NCBI GenBank assembly: GCA_045536305.1
Contig: JAZSNH010000079.1
Span: forward strand, 1-61,039
Reading direction: 5' to 3'
DNA length: 61,039 nucleotides
Origin: JAISGQ01 sp045536305
Lineage (GTDB): Bacteria; Bacillota; Clostridia; Oscillospirales; Acutalibacteraceae
How positions within the stretch are numbered: position 1 is the first letter of the stretch; the number at the start of each line of letters is the position of its first letter. The translations under genes were made by a program, and so were the position numbers. Below the pieces are notes generated by a model. That model saw only the letters and a program-made list of their open reading frames with translations, was not told the origin of the DNA and did not search any database. This document shows, in pieces, positions 40,468-49,322 of the stretch.

Positions 40468-41832
40468 ATGGAAGATACAAAATTACTTGCGTTGACTCAA
40501 AAGCTCTTGGATGAGAAAAAGTATGTCACGCTGAGAAAGATTCTTGAAGAGGAGGAGCCTGTCGATATCGGCGAGCTTTTCGAAGAGCTTTCTCCCTCTC
40601 AGCTGCTCATTGTTTTCAGGCTTTTGCCGAAAGAACCTGCCGCAGAGGTTTTTGTTTACCTTGACGGCGAGGTTCAGGAGCAGCTTATCAGCTCCTTCAG
40701 CGATTCCGAGCTGAAGGAGGTCCTCGATGAACTTTATATGGACGATGCAGTCGATATGATCGAGGAAATGCCTGCAACCGTTGTCAAGAGAATACTTCGT
40801 CATGCTTCGCCCGAAATGCGCGCTTCCATCAACGATCTTCTCAAATACCCAAAGGACAGCGCAGGCAGCATTATGACCACCGAATATGTTGACCTGAAAA
40901 AAGACCTGACTGTGCGCGATGCTATACGCAGAATAAGACGAACCGGAGTTGACAAGGAAACCATCTACACCTGCTATGTAACTGACAACAACCGTGTTCT
41001 GCAGGGACTTGTTTCCGCAAAGGATCTTCTTATAAATGAGTCGGACACTCTTATTGAGGATATCATGGAGACCAGTGTCATCTCTGTAAAGACACTTGAT
41101 GACAAGGAAGAGGTTGCAAATCAGCTGAGCCGTTATGACTTTATTGCCATGCCCGTTGTCGATGGCGGCGGCAGACTTGTCGGCATTGTTACGGTTGACG
41201 ATGCTATCGACGTCATCACCGAGGAAGCAACCGAGGATATCGAGCGAATGGCCGCTATAACACCGTCCGATAAAACCTACATGCGTACAGGCGTTTTTGA
41301 GACCTGGAAAAAGAGGATCCCCTGGCTGCTGGTGCTTCTTATCTCCGCAACCTTTACGGGACTTATAATCTCTGCCAATTCCGCCATGCTCACAAGCGCA
41401 ATTTTCCTTGCCGCCTTTATCCCCGTGCTCATGGACACCGGCGGCAACACAGGAAGTCAGGCGGCGGTATCCATTATCCGAAGTCTGTCTCTTGACGAGA
41501 TAGATTATTCCGATATTTTCAGGATCTTATGGAAAGAAATACGTGTCGGTGCGCTGTGCGGCATTACCCTTTCGGCGGCAAATTTTGCAAAGATCATGAT
41601 ATTTGACCGCCTTATATGCGGTATCGATGAAATCACCGTTACTGTTGCTCTTGTTATTTCTCTGAGTGTTTTTATCACCGTCGTTTTCGCGAAGGTGATT
41701 GGATGCACTCTGCCTATACTTTCCAAAAAATTGGGCTTCGACCCTGCCATAATGTCAAGCCCTTTTATCACGACTATAATCGATACGGTTTCGCTGCTCA
41801 TATACTTTGCGGTAGCTGCGATACTGCTGTGA
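40468..41832 (+). CDS. mgtE: Magnesium transporter MgtE
   Basis: MgtE is a dimeric Mg2+ channel gated by cytoplasmic Mg2+. It has 454 residues. The N domain (superhelical repeats ELSPSQLLIVFRLLPKE, MDDAVDMIEEMP) is followed by two CBS domains (about 135-255, ending VTVDDAIDVITEEATEDI), a plug helix, and five membrane helices. The FIPVLMDTGGNTGSQ segment forms the pore. ATG 40468 has AAAGGAGG 8 nt upstream; the frame itself opens earlier (40378) but without support. It is monocistronic between its leader and a terminator. Confidence 0.96.
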   Translation: MEDTKLLALTQKLLDEKKYVTLRKILEEEEPVDIGELFEELSPSQLLIVFRLLPKEPAAEVFVYLDGEVQEQLISSFSDSELKEVLDELYMDDAVDMIEEMPATVVKRILRHASPEMRASINDLLKYPKDSAGSIMTTEYVDLKKDLTVRDAIRRIRRTGVDKETIYTCYVTDNNRVLQGLVSAKDLLINESDTLIEDIMETSVISVKTLDDKEEVANQLSRYDFIAMPVVDGGGRLVGIVTVDDAIDVITEEATEDIERMAAITPSDKTYMRTGVFETWKKRIPWLLVLLISATFTGLIISANSAMLTSAIFLAAFIPVLMDTGGNTGSQAAVSIIRSLSLDEIDYSDIFRILWKEIRVGALCGITLSAANFAKIMIFDRLICGIDEITVTVALVISLSVFITVVFAKVIGCTLPILSKKLGFDPAIMSSPFITTIIDTVSLLIYFAVAAILL

Positions 41833-41858
41833 GAAAACATTATAAATTTGAGCACTCA

Positions 41859-41898
41859 AAAAACACACTCCCGATTGAACATCGGAAGTGTGTTTTTT
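41859..41898. terminator. Bidirectional terminator after mgtE
   Basis: ACACACTCCCGAT and ATCGGAAGTGTGT pair with one mismatch around TGAAC. Runs of A and T lie on the two sides, between convergent genes. Confidence 0.85.
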
Positions 41899-41927
41899 AT
41901 AATCCCATATATCAGCAGTACCGCATT

Positions 41928-43730
41928 TTATATTGTCTTTGCACTTTTCAGGCTCTTGAACTGTGCCTGATAAAGCTCGTAATATTGCCCTTTTTTGGCA
42001 ATCAGCTCTTCGTGACTGCCCGATTCCTGAATACGTCCGTGATCTATTACAAAAATACGGTCTGCCTTTTTGATAGTCGATAACCTGTGAGCAATAACAA
42101 AGGATGTCCTGCCCTTAAGCATATTCTCAATGCCCTGCTGAACGAGCATTTCCGTATGGGTGTCTATGCTGGATGTTGCTTCATCAAGTATCAGTATTCT
42201 CGGTTTAGAGACCATTGTCCTCGCAAAGGCAAGCAGCTGTTTCTGACCTGATGAAAGTGTCGCTCCTTCGTCGGAAAGATCGGTATCATAGCCTTTTTCA
42301 AGCTGCATGATAAAATCGTGGGCATTCACCGCCTTTGCAGCCGCAATTATCTCTTCGTCTGCTGCATCGAGCTTTCCGTATCGTATATTATCTCTTACGG
42401 TTCCCGAAAAATGGAAATTTTCCTGTGTCATAACTCCCATCTGTCCGCGCAGACTTGCAAGCGACACATCCCTTACATTATAACCGTCAATGAGTATTTC
42501 TCCCTCAACCGCATCATAAAAACGGCTGACAAGATTTACGACCGTTGTCTTTCCGGCTCCCGTGGGACCTACAAGCGCGATGGTCTCTCCTGGCTTTGCG
42601 GTAAAGCTTACATCATGCAGCACCTGAGTCTCAATGTCATCTGAATATGCAAAGGACACGTTTTTAAATGTTACCTCTCCTTTGATATCAGGCAGAACGC
42701 CGACGTTTTCCCTGTCATAAAGCTCGGGCTGTGTATCCATTATTTCAAACACACGCTCGGCGGCAGAGATATTCGTTACAAGCTGGTTATAGAAATTTGC
42801 AAGATTTCGGATAGGCGACCAGAACATGCTCAGATAAAAGGCAAAGGCTGTTATTGTTCCTGCCTCTGCGGTCGAATCGATACCACAGAAGCGGATAGCT
42901 GCAAAATAGAGCAGAAACGATGCTATTGCCGTGCAAATTTCAACAGAGGGTCCAAACATATCGTTTATACGAACCGCATCGATAAATGATATGCAGTGCT
43001 CGTCTGTAAGCATTCTGAAATCCTTCATGGATTCATTTTCGGCTGAAAAGGATTGTACCACCTTCATTCCCGACAGATCCTCATGAAGAAACGCATTGAG
43101 GTTTGAGGATTTCTTTCTGTGCTTTTGCCAGCGCTTGTGAGATATTCGCTGTATAACGATCATTATCAGTGCGAGCAAAGGTACTGTTATAAGGCCTGCC
43201 GCCGCCATTTTTACGTCGAGAATGAACATTATGACCGCTACTGCCGCTATCTTGATAAAATCCGGAATAAAGGTTATTACTGCATTGTTCAGCACATCCT
43301 TAAGGCTGTTAACGTCACCTACGATACGCGCGAGTATTTTACCTGTCGGACGGCTGTCAAAAAAGCCAAAGCCCAGCGTCTGAATGTGGTTATAAAGATC
43401 TTCTCGAATGGTAAAAAGTATTTTATTTGTCATTATCTGCATTATCTTCATGCGGCATCGCATCGCGATAAGATAATAGATATACATCACAAATGCAATG
43501 CCTGCAAGCACGAGCAATCCCTTCCAGTCGCCGACAGTCAGATTTACATTTATCGCTCTCTGGATCATAAGCGGATTTATAAGTGTTATCGCTATCATGG
43601 TGCCTGTAAGCAGCAGTGCGGCGGCTATCTGCCTTTTATAGCCGAGAAGATATCTGAACAATCGGATAACCGTGTCCTTCTTCAGTACCTCCTTCTGTTC
43701 CTCATCTTCTCTAAAGGAATTAACGGACAT
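41928..43730 (-). CDS. ABC exporter half-transporter (second gene of pair)
   Basis: The protein has 600 residues. It has six membrane helices in an ABC type IV exporter fold (about 30-320), then an ATPase domain with Walker A GPTGAGKTT, Q-loop MTQENFHFSGT, signature LSSGQKQLLAFAR, Walker B ILILDEATSSID and H-loop IAHRLST. The signature has Ser where LSGGQ is usual, often a sign of an asymmetric heterodimer. The start overlaps the stop of the partner gene (TAATG) and has AAAGGAG 9 nt upstream. It probably forms a heterodimeric multidrug, lipid or peptide exporter with the next gene; the substrate is unknown. Confidence 0.93.
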   Translation of the reverse strand: MSVNSFREDEEQKEVLKKDTVIRLFRYLLGYKRQIAAALLLTGTMIAITLINPLMIQRAINVNLTVGDWKGLLVLAGIAFVMYIYYLIAMRCRMKIMQIMTNKILFTIREDLYNHIQTLGFGFFDSRPTGKILARIVGDVNSLKDVLNNAVITFIPDFIKIAAVAVIMFILDVKMAAAGLITVPLLALIMIVIQRISHKRWQKHRKKSSNLNAFLHEDLSGMKVVQSFSAENESMKDFRMLTDEHCISFIDAVRINDMFGPSVEICTAIASFLLYFAAIRFCGIDSTAEAGTITAFAFYLSMFWSPIRNLANFYNQLVTNISAAERVFEIMDTQPELYDRENVGVLPDIKGEVTFKNVSFAYSDDIETQVLHDVSFTAKPGETIALVGPTGAGKTTVVNLVSRFYDAVEGEILIDGYNVRDVSLASLRGQMGVMTQENFHFSGTVRDNIRYGKLDAADEEIIAAAKAVNAHDFIMQLEKGYDTDLSDEGATLSSGQKQLLAFARTMVSKPRILILDEATSSIDTHTEMLVQQGIENMLKGRTSFVIAHRLSTIKKADRIFVIDHGRIQESGSHEELIAKKGQYYELYQAQFKSLKSAKTI

Positions 43731-45553
43731 TATGTATCACTCCTTTCCACCATATCTTCCTCTGTGTTGTATTGTGCTTTATATGTACTGAAATACATTC
43801 CTCTCTGCTTCATAAGCTGACTGTGATTTCCTCTTTCGGCAACACGTCCGTTATCAAGGACTATGATCTCGTCTGCATCCTTTACAGCACTTATGCGGTG
43901 AGCAACAATTATTTTTGAACAGCCGCTGAGCTTATCGAGGGATCGCTGTATCTCGTATTCTGTTTCCATATCAAGCGCACTTGTTGCATCGTCAAGAATG
44001 AGTATCTTAGGCTTCTTTGCCAGAGCTCGTGCGATACTTATCCTTTGCTTTTGCCCTCCTGAAAGCCCTACGCCTCTCTCGCCTATTACGGTATCATAGC
44101 GTTCTGTCAGCTTATCGATAAATTCCGAGGCACCTGCATCTCTTGATGCCGCCTCCATTTCCTCCTGTGTAAGCTTCCCGTCCGAACCAAGCTTTATGTT
44201 TTCGGCAATGGTATCGGAGAAAAGAAATACATCCTGCATGACCGCAGCCATACTGTTTCTTACGGTTTTCAGGGTGAGTTTTCTTATATCAACGCCATCG
44301 AGAGTTATTTCTCCATCGGTCACATCGTAAAATCTCTCCGCAAGGTTAATAATTGTGCTTTTACCCGAACCTGTCATGCCCATTATACCGAGGGTCGACC
44401 CCTGAGGCACCGAAAAGCTTACATTTTCAAGAACTGTTTTTCCGTCGGGCTTAAATGATACATTATTGAAGGCAAGGTCACCCTTTATTTCCGAAAGCAC
44501 AACGGGATCCTTCGGATCTGTGATGTCAGATCGTTCGTTAAATATCGCATTAAGCTTTTTTGCCGATGCCAGCGCGGAAGCTATTTCGTTCGCAAGCCAG
44601 CCGAGGCACTCCATAGGCCAGATTATCTCTGTCGCGTAGGAAACAAACGCAATAAGCTTTCCTTCGTCCATGTCTCCTGCAAAGCTCTCAAGAAAGCCGA
44701 GACTTAAATAACCTCTTTCAGAAAGAACCAGCACAGCACCCAAAACTGTTACAAGAACCGTCAGCAGGCTGCCTATAACATTGATATAGGGATAATATTT
44801 TCTGAATACCTTTGCAAGCACAAGACTTGTTTCATAATACTTATTGTTCTTTTGTCGGAATTTTAGTATCTCATGTCCTTCACGAGAAAAGGCTTTTACT
44901 GTACGGACTCCTGCAAGATTTTCCTGTGCAACGGTCGTCAGCTCTGCGTTCACCTCACTAAGGTTGCTGAATGCCTTGTCAAGTCTTTTTTCCATTCTCA
45001 ATGCAACAACACCGACTATAACCATAAACACTATGGGAACAAGAGTCAGCAACGGGCTGTAGCTGAACATACACGCAAGCGTTGTTATTGTGTGGACTAT
45101 GCACTCTACTGTCAGGACTCCTGCAAAGCCCAGCACAAACCACACCTTGTCAACATCATCCTTAAGTCTCGCCATCAATTCTCCTGTGTTGGTTTTGTTG
45201 TGGTAGTTCATGGAAAGACCCGATACATGAGAAAACAGATCCCGACGCATATCTCTTCCTATGTACACGCCTATTTTGTCCGATGAGTACTCCTTGAGAT
45301 ATGTCGCTATTGCTCTTATTATTCCCATTACAAGTACTGTAATCAGCAGAGGGATTACTACACCCATCCTCGCTTCCATACTCGAAAGCTCAGGTGACAA
45401 GCCTTCGTTTACGATTCTTTCGGTTACTCTCGGCATTACAGCCTTCAGTCCGATAAGCAGTGCCAGCATGGCAAATGAGAAAAGATACATCGCCCAGTGC
45501 TTTGCCATATATGAAAATATGGTTTTTTTCTTTGATTTTACCTTTCGATTCAT
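43730..45553 (-). CDS. ABC exporter half-transporter (first gene of pair)
   Basis: The protein has 607 residues from ATG 45553, which has AAGGAGGG 5 nt upstream; the longer frame to 45598 runs through a terminator hairpin and is not supported. A Lys-rich N-terminus is followed by six membrane helices, then Walker A GMTGSGKST, LSGGQKQRISIARAL, Walker B ILILDDATSALD and VAHRISAV. The Walker B is followed by Asp (LLDD-type) rather than the catalytic Glu, while the partner has DEATSS. One site is therefore degenerate in this Walker B position, as in heterodimeric exporters such as BmrCD or TM287/288. Confidence 0.93.
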   Translation of the reverse strand: MNRKVKSKKKTIFSYMAKHWAMYLFSFAMLALLIGLKAVMPRVTERIVNEGLSPELSSMEARMGVVIPLLITVLVMGIIRAIATYLKEYSSDKIGVYIGRDMRRDLFSHVSGLSMNYHNKTNTGELMARLKDDVDKVWFVLGFAGVLTVECIVHTITTLACMFSYSPLLTLVPIVFMVIVGVVALRMEKRLDKAFSNLSEVNAELTTVAQENLAGVRTVKAFSREGHEILKFRQKNNKYYETSLVLAKVFRKYYPYINVIGSLLTVLVTVLGAVLVLSERGYLSLGFLESFAGDMDEGKLIAFVSYATEIIWPMECLGWLANEIASALASAKKLNAIFNERSDITDPKDPVVLSEIKGDLAFNNVSFKPDGKTVLENVSFSVPQGSTLGIMGMTGSGKSTIINLAERFYDVTDGEITLDGVDIRKLTLKTVRNSMAAVMQDVFLFSDTIAENIKLGSDGKLTQEEMEAASRDAGASEFIDKLTERYDTVIGERGVGLSGGQKQRISIARALAKKPKILILDDATSALDMETEYEIQRSLDKLSGCSKIIVAHRISAVKDADEIIVLDNGRVAERGNHSQLMKQRGMYFSTYKAQYNTEEDMVERSDT

Positions 45554-45582
45554 TATTACCCTCCTTCTCTGCGGGTGTTTTT

Positions 45583-45622
45583 GCAAAAAATAAAACACCG
45601 CAGTTACCCGACTGCGGTGTTT
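45583..45622 (-). terminator. Intrinsic terminator / attenuator upstream of the ABC exporter pair
   Basis: On the transcribed strand a 12-bp perfect stem (45622-45611 with 45604-45593) around CGGGTA is followed by TATTTTTTG. It ends 30 nt before the exporter ATG and starts 34 nt after the small ORF stop. No second promoter is evident between it and the ABC genes. Confidence 0.85.
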
Positions 45623-45656
45623 CGATCAAATTTACATGCAACTTCAAGCGCTTTTT

Positions 45657-45791
45657 TCACTGCTTTTTTGTCAAAACAATATATTCAGCCGGATAAAAAT
45701 ATTCACGATAATTAACTGCACAAAGAGCGCAGATATCCCACTTTGTATCAACTTTCATTGCGTAATTTGCTGCATAATTATTCATTGTCAT
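45657..45791 (-). CDS. 44-residue small protein or leader peptide before the ABC exporters
   Basis: ATG 45791 has AAAGGAG 10 nt upstream (a second GGAG is nearer) and the ORF ends TGA at 45657. The peptide begins MTMNNYAANYAMKVDTKW, has a DICALC motif (Cys21, Cys24), and ends in an aromatic-rich, hydrophobic stretch and TKKQ. It has its own consensus promoter and an intrinsic terminator directly after it, so it behaves as a transcription unit. It could be an exported peptide, a small Cys-containing protein, or a leader controlling read-through into the exporters. I recognise no family. Confidence 0.55.
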   Translation of the reverse strand: MTMNNYAANYAMKVDTKWDICALCAVNYREYFYPAEYIVLTKKQ

Positions 45792-45841
45792 TTCACTCCG
45801 GCTCCTTTCTTTTTTATTTATCTGATTTTTGCAACAATGCA

Positions 45842-45870
45842 ATAATAAACGCATGTTTTTATTTTGTCAA
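45842..45870 (-). promoter_or_regulatory. Strong promoter of the small ORF
   Basis: On the minus strand TTGACA (45870-45865), 17 nt, and TATTAT (45847-45842). The start is near 45835. Confidence 0.8.
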
Positions 45871-45973
45871 TGACTTTTTTATTTTTATTTCAAACAGCGG
45901 TTATTAAGACTCTGTATTTTCCAAAATCTTTTATATTTCTGCATTTTCAAATTCAATACTCGCAATATTTCTA

Positions 45974-46002
45974 TAGACAAATCAACTTAACAAGTATATA
46001 AT
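45974..46002 (+). promoter_or_regulatory. Promoter of the lipoprotein gene
   Basis: TAGACA (45974-45979), 17 nt, and TATAAT (45997-46002). It is divergent from the small ORF promoter, with ~100 bp of AT-rich DNA between. Confidence 0.75.
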
Positions 46003-46042
46003 AGATTTAATTGTTTACCATGAATCAGGAGGACGTATCAAC

Positions 46043-47146
46043 ATGAAAACTTCCAAAAAGCTTACAGCTCTGCTTCTTTCGGTACTGCTTGTACTCGGCA
46101 TGCTCACCATGACCGCCTGCGGAAACACATCGTGGTCCGCAAAGTATAACGACACTACCGTTCCCGGCGGCATATATCCTCTCTCTGTCATGCTCGCCTA
46201 CCAGAATCTCTGCTCCACCTACGGTCCTGTTGCTCTGACAAACGAAATTGAGCTCGCCGACGGCACAAAGACAACCATTGCCAATTATCTTGATGATGCA
46301 GCCGTTGAAACCTTTGAAAACTATGTTGCTACCAAGGCAATGTTTGAAAAGCTCGGCCTTTCCTACAGTGATGAGGATTACAATACCTACATGTCCCTCT
46401 ACGGTGATTATTACACCGCACAGAGCGATATCTACAAGAAGAACGGTATAAGCAAGACCTCTTTCGAGGAACTTGTTATTCTCCACACCCTTCGCAACAA
46501 TGCTCTTGTCGATCATTTTACCGCTTTGTATGTTGACAGCGCATCTGACATCTATCTCTCTGACGGAGATATTCAGAAGTATTTTGATGAAAATTACCTT
46601 CGTTTCAATTACATGATCTATTATGCAATTGATTCAGAGGGCAAATACCTCGAAGAAAGCAGCGATGCATATCAGGCCGAGCTTAAAAAGCTTACCGATA
46701 TAACCACCCAGCAGCTTTCCATTGATGATTACGCCGCAAAGGCAAAGGCTTATAACGATATCCCTGCCTACAAGGAAGGCGGCACAATGGATGCGGTTGA
46801 TCTCGACACCGCTCTCGCAGATACCGCTATGGGCGATGTTTACTACAGCATCAGCAATCTTGAGATCGGAAAATCCGGAGTTTACACCTTCTCCTTCTAT
46901 GATGAATCCTACAACACCTGTCATGCTATCTGCGCTGCACAGCGCATTGCTCCGGAGATGACCGGCAAGGATTATCTTGATTCAAAGGACGAGATCATCA
47001 ACTCTATCTGCTATGATAATCTTTATGCAGATCTTGATGAGTATTACAACACACTCGGTGTGACTGTCAACAACAATGTACGTAAGACCTTCTCCTCAGA
47101 GAAGATCGATCTTTCAACCTTTACCTCCATTGTTCCCAACGCATAA
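46043..47146 (+). CDS. Secreted lipoprotein, SurA/PrsA foldase-like
   Basis: The protein has 367 residues. A Lys-rich lipoprotein signal peptide ends in LTMTAC, with lipid-modified Cys at about residue 26. The mature part is helical, with repeated Tyr/Asp-rich helices (YLDDAAVETFENYVATKAMFEKLGLSYSDEDY). This is the SurA N-terminal / trigger-factor-like chaperone pattern. The central region is where a parvulin domain would sit, but I cannot identify its active-site residues. A role in folding exported proteins is inferred. Its neighbourhood with glmU-pth-mfd supports this weakly, since foldase genes often lie near mfd in Clostridia. ATG 46043 has AGGAGG 10 nt upstream. Confidence 0.7.
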   Translation: MKTSKKLTALLLSVLLVLGMLTMTACGNTSWSAKYNDTTVPGGIYPLSVMLAYQNLCSTYGPVALTNEIELADGTKTTIANYLDDAAVETFENYVATKAMFEKLGLSYSDEDYNTYMSLYGDYYTAQSDIYKKNGISKTSFEELVILHTLRNNALVDHFTALYVDSASDIYLSDGDIQKYFDENYLRFNYMIYYAIDSEGKYLEESSDAYQAELKKLTDITTQQLSIDDYAAKAKAYNDIPAYKEGGTMDAVDLDTALADTAMGDVYYSISNLEIGKSGVYTFSFYDESYNTCHAICAAQRIAPEMTGKDYLDSKDEIINSICYDNLYADLDEYYNTLGVTVNNNVRKTFSSEKIDLSTFTSIVPNA

Positions 47147-47157
47147 TTCAGCTTTGG

Positions 47158-47192
47158 AAGCGGCTGTGCAATAGAGCACAGCCGCTTTTTTA
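47158..47192 (+). terminator. Intrinsic terminator after the lipoprotein gene
   Basis: AAGCGGCTGTGC (47158-47169) and its complement (47176-47187) around AATAGA, then TTTTTT. Confidence 0.92.
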
Positions 47193-47210
47193 TATAAATT
47201 TTAAAAAAAG

Positions 47211-47239
47211 TGGAAAACCTGTCATATATATGATATAAT
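47211..47239 (+). promoter_or_regulatory. Promoter of the glmU-pth-mfd operon
   Basis: TGGAAA (47211-47216), 17 nt, and TATAAT (47234-47239). Confidence 0.65.
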
Positions 47240-47275
47240 AATAATATATGTTCTATTAAAGGTGGTTAGCTCAAT

Positions 47276-48649
47276 ATGACAAATATCTGTGCAGTTATCC
47301 TCGCCGCAGGCGAGGGCAAGCGCATGAGATCCAATAAATCCAAGGTGCTCCTTGAGGTTCAGCTCAAGCCCATGCTTGGCTGGGTCACCGACGCCATTCG
47401 CAAGGCCGACATCGATAATCTTTGTGTTGTTACAGGGCACCGACGTGAGCAGGTGGAGGCTTATCTTGCCGGTTCGTGCGAGACGGTCGTCCAGACCGAA
47501 AGAAAAGGCACCGGTCACGCCGTTATGATGGCTCGAAGCTTCCTCGAACGCCACAGCGGCGGTCATGTTCTTATCTGCTGCGGAGATGCACCCTTTCTCG
47601 ACAGCGACACCATCTCAAGTGCCTTCAAGCAGCACAGCGAAAACAATGCCTCTGCCACCGTTATCTCTGCTGTTCTCGATGACCCCACAGGCTACGGCAG
47701 GCTTATACGCGGCGCACGCGGAGAACTCGAGGCAATCGTTGAGCACAAGGAAGCAAACACCGAACAGCTTGCTATCCACGAGATAAATTCCGGCGCATAC
47801 TGGTTTGAGATAGACGCTCTTCTGCAGGTTCTCGACAGCATAAAGGCTTCCAGCATAACGGGTGAATATTATCTTCCCGATGCGGTAAAGCTTCTTATAG
47901 GAGCAGGCAAAACCGTCGGCGCATTCATCGCTCAGTCCGATGATGTCGTTCTTGGCGCAAACGATCCTTCTCAGCTTTTTGAACTCAACCGTCTTGCACG
48001 TGAAAAGATACTTTCACACCATATCTCAAACGGCGTTGCAATGCCCTGCACCGACGGCATAGTAATAAGCAGTGATGTTGTTATAGGCGAAAATGTAACT
48101 ATTCTTCCCGGCACAATTCTCAAGGGAAATACTGTTATACACGATGGCTGCAGGATTGGCCCCACATCTTATATTGAGGATTCCGAAATTTGCGAAAGCT
48201 GTGTTATCAGCCTTTCTCAGATACGCGAAAGCAAGATACTTGAGCGAACCGATATAGGTCCTTTTTCCGATGTACGTCCCGGTTCCGAGATAGGCCCTGA
48301 TGTCCATGTCGGAAATTACGTTGAGATAAAAAACAGCTCGGTATCCTCCGGAACACAGATCGCACATCACACTTACATAGGCGACAGTGATATCGGTTCA
48401 AACGTCAATTTCGGCTGCGGCTGTGTTACGGCAAACTATGACGGAGTGAGAAAGAATCGCTGCGTTGTCGAAGACAATGCATTCATCGGCTCCAACGTCA
48501 ATCTTATTGCACCTGTTTGCGTAGGCAGCGGTGCTTATGTTGCCGCAGGCTCGACCATAACCGAGGATGTTCCGAGTGATGCTCTTTCGATCGCTCGCGA
48601 CAAACAGACAAACAAGCCTGGCTGGGCGGCCTCGAAAAGAAGCAAATAA
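47276..48649 (+). CDS. glmU: Bifunctional GlmU: GlcN-1-P acetyltransferase / GlcNAc-1-P uridylyltransferase
   Basis: GlmU makes UDP-GlcNAc, the start of peptidoglycan and teichoic acid synthesis. It has 457 residues. The N-terminal domain has LAAGEGKRMRSNKSKVL, QTERKGTGHAVMMA and LICCGDAPF. The C-terminal left-handed beta-helix is marked by isoleucine-patch hexapeptides (about 260-430) and the acetyl-CoA site GCGCVTANYDGVRKNRCVV. ATG 47276 follows AAAGGTGG. It supplies the substrate used by MurA encoded in this same window. Confidence 0.96.
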   Translation: MTNICAVILAAGEGKRMRSNKSKVLLEVQLKPMLGWVTDAIRKADIDNLCVVTGHRREQVEAYLAGSCETVVQTERKGTGHAVMMARSFLERHSGGHVLICCGDAPFLDSDTISSAFKQHSENNASATVISAVLDDPTGYGRLIRGARGELEAIVEHKEANTEQLAIHEINSGAYWFEIDALLQVLDSIKASSITGEYYLPDAVKLLIGAGKTVGAFIAQSDDVVLGANDPSQLFELNRLAREKILSHHISNGVAMPCTDGIVISSDVVIGENVTILPGTILKGNTVIHDGCRIGPTSYIEDSEICESCVISLSQIRESKILERTDIGPFSDVRPGSEIGPDVHVGNYVEIKNSSVSSGTQIAHHTYIGDSDIGSNVNFGCGCVTANYDGVRKNRCVVEDNAFIGSNVNLIAPVCVGSGAYVAAGSTITEDVPSDALSIARDKQTNKPGWAASKRSK

Positions 48650-48671
48650 GGCTTACAATATACACTTTACA

Positions 48672-48696
48672 GGGTGGGGTATTATTTACCCCGCCC
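48672..48696 (+). repeat. GC-rich hairpin between glmU and pth
   Basis: GGGTGGGGTA and TACCCCGCCC pair around TTATT (one G-U). There is no T-tract after it, so it more likely shapes mRNA stability within the operon than ends it. Confidence 0.5.
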
Positions 48697-48720
48697 AAAA
48701 TCTGTCTGAGGAGAAAAATT

Positions 48721-49308
48721 ATGATATTCAAGAAAAGTCCTATCGATTTTATCATTGTCGGCCTGGGCAACCCCGGCACAAAGTACGAAAAAACACGGCA
48801 CAATGCAGGCTTTATGGCTATAGATAAATTCGCCGCAAAAAACGGCGTTCGTATTGACCGCTCGAAATTTCACGCACTTACTGCCACCTGCACTGCCGCA
48901 GGCTGTAAGCTGCTTCTTTTGAAGCCCCAGACCTATATGAACAATTCCGGTCAGGCAGTGCGTGAGGCGATAGATTTCTACAAACTTTCCCCCGACCGTG
49001 TGCTTATAATGTTTGATGATATTTCCCTTGAACCCGGGGTCATGCGTATTCGCCGCAAAGGCTCTGCCGGCGGTCAGAAGGGTATGAAAAGCATTATCGA
49101 GCACTGCTCATCAGAGGATTTCCCTCGAATAAAGATCGGTGTAGGCGCGAAGCCTCATCCCGATTATGATCTTGCAGACTGGGTGCTCTCAACCTTTAAT
49201 GCCTCAGAGCTTAAAAAAATCGATGAAATAACCGATGACGCCGCAGCGGCAGCCGAGCTTATCATAAAAGGAGATATCGACGCGGCAATGAGTCGATACA
49301 GCAGATAA
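48721..49308 (+). CDS. pth: Peptidyl-tRNA hydrolase
   Basis: Pth recycles peptidyl-tRNAs released from stalled ribosomes. It has 195 residues. VGLGNPGTKYEKTRHNAGFMAID contains the catalytic His. LLLKPQTYMNNSGQAV and FDDISLEPGVMRIRRKGSAGGQKGMKSII match the conserved substrate groove. ATG 48721 follows TGAGGAG. It sits between glmU and mfd, a common Firmicutes order. Confidence 0.97.
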   Translation: MIFKKSPIDFIIVGLGNPGTKYEKTRHNAGFMAIDKFAAKNGVRIDRSKFHALTATCTAAGCKLLLLKPQTYMNNSGQAVREAIDFYKLSPDRVLIMFDDISLEPGVMRIRRKGSAGGQKGMKSIIEHCSSEDFPRIKIGVGAKPHPDYDLADWVLSTFNASELKKIDEITDDAAAAAELIIKGDIDAAMSRYSR

Positions 49309-49322
49309 CGGAGAGGCGATAT

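Noticed and set aside
45553..45598. 15-residue N-terminal extension of the first ABC exporter
   Set aside because: It would start inside the terminator hairpin; ATG 45553 has an excellent ribosome site.
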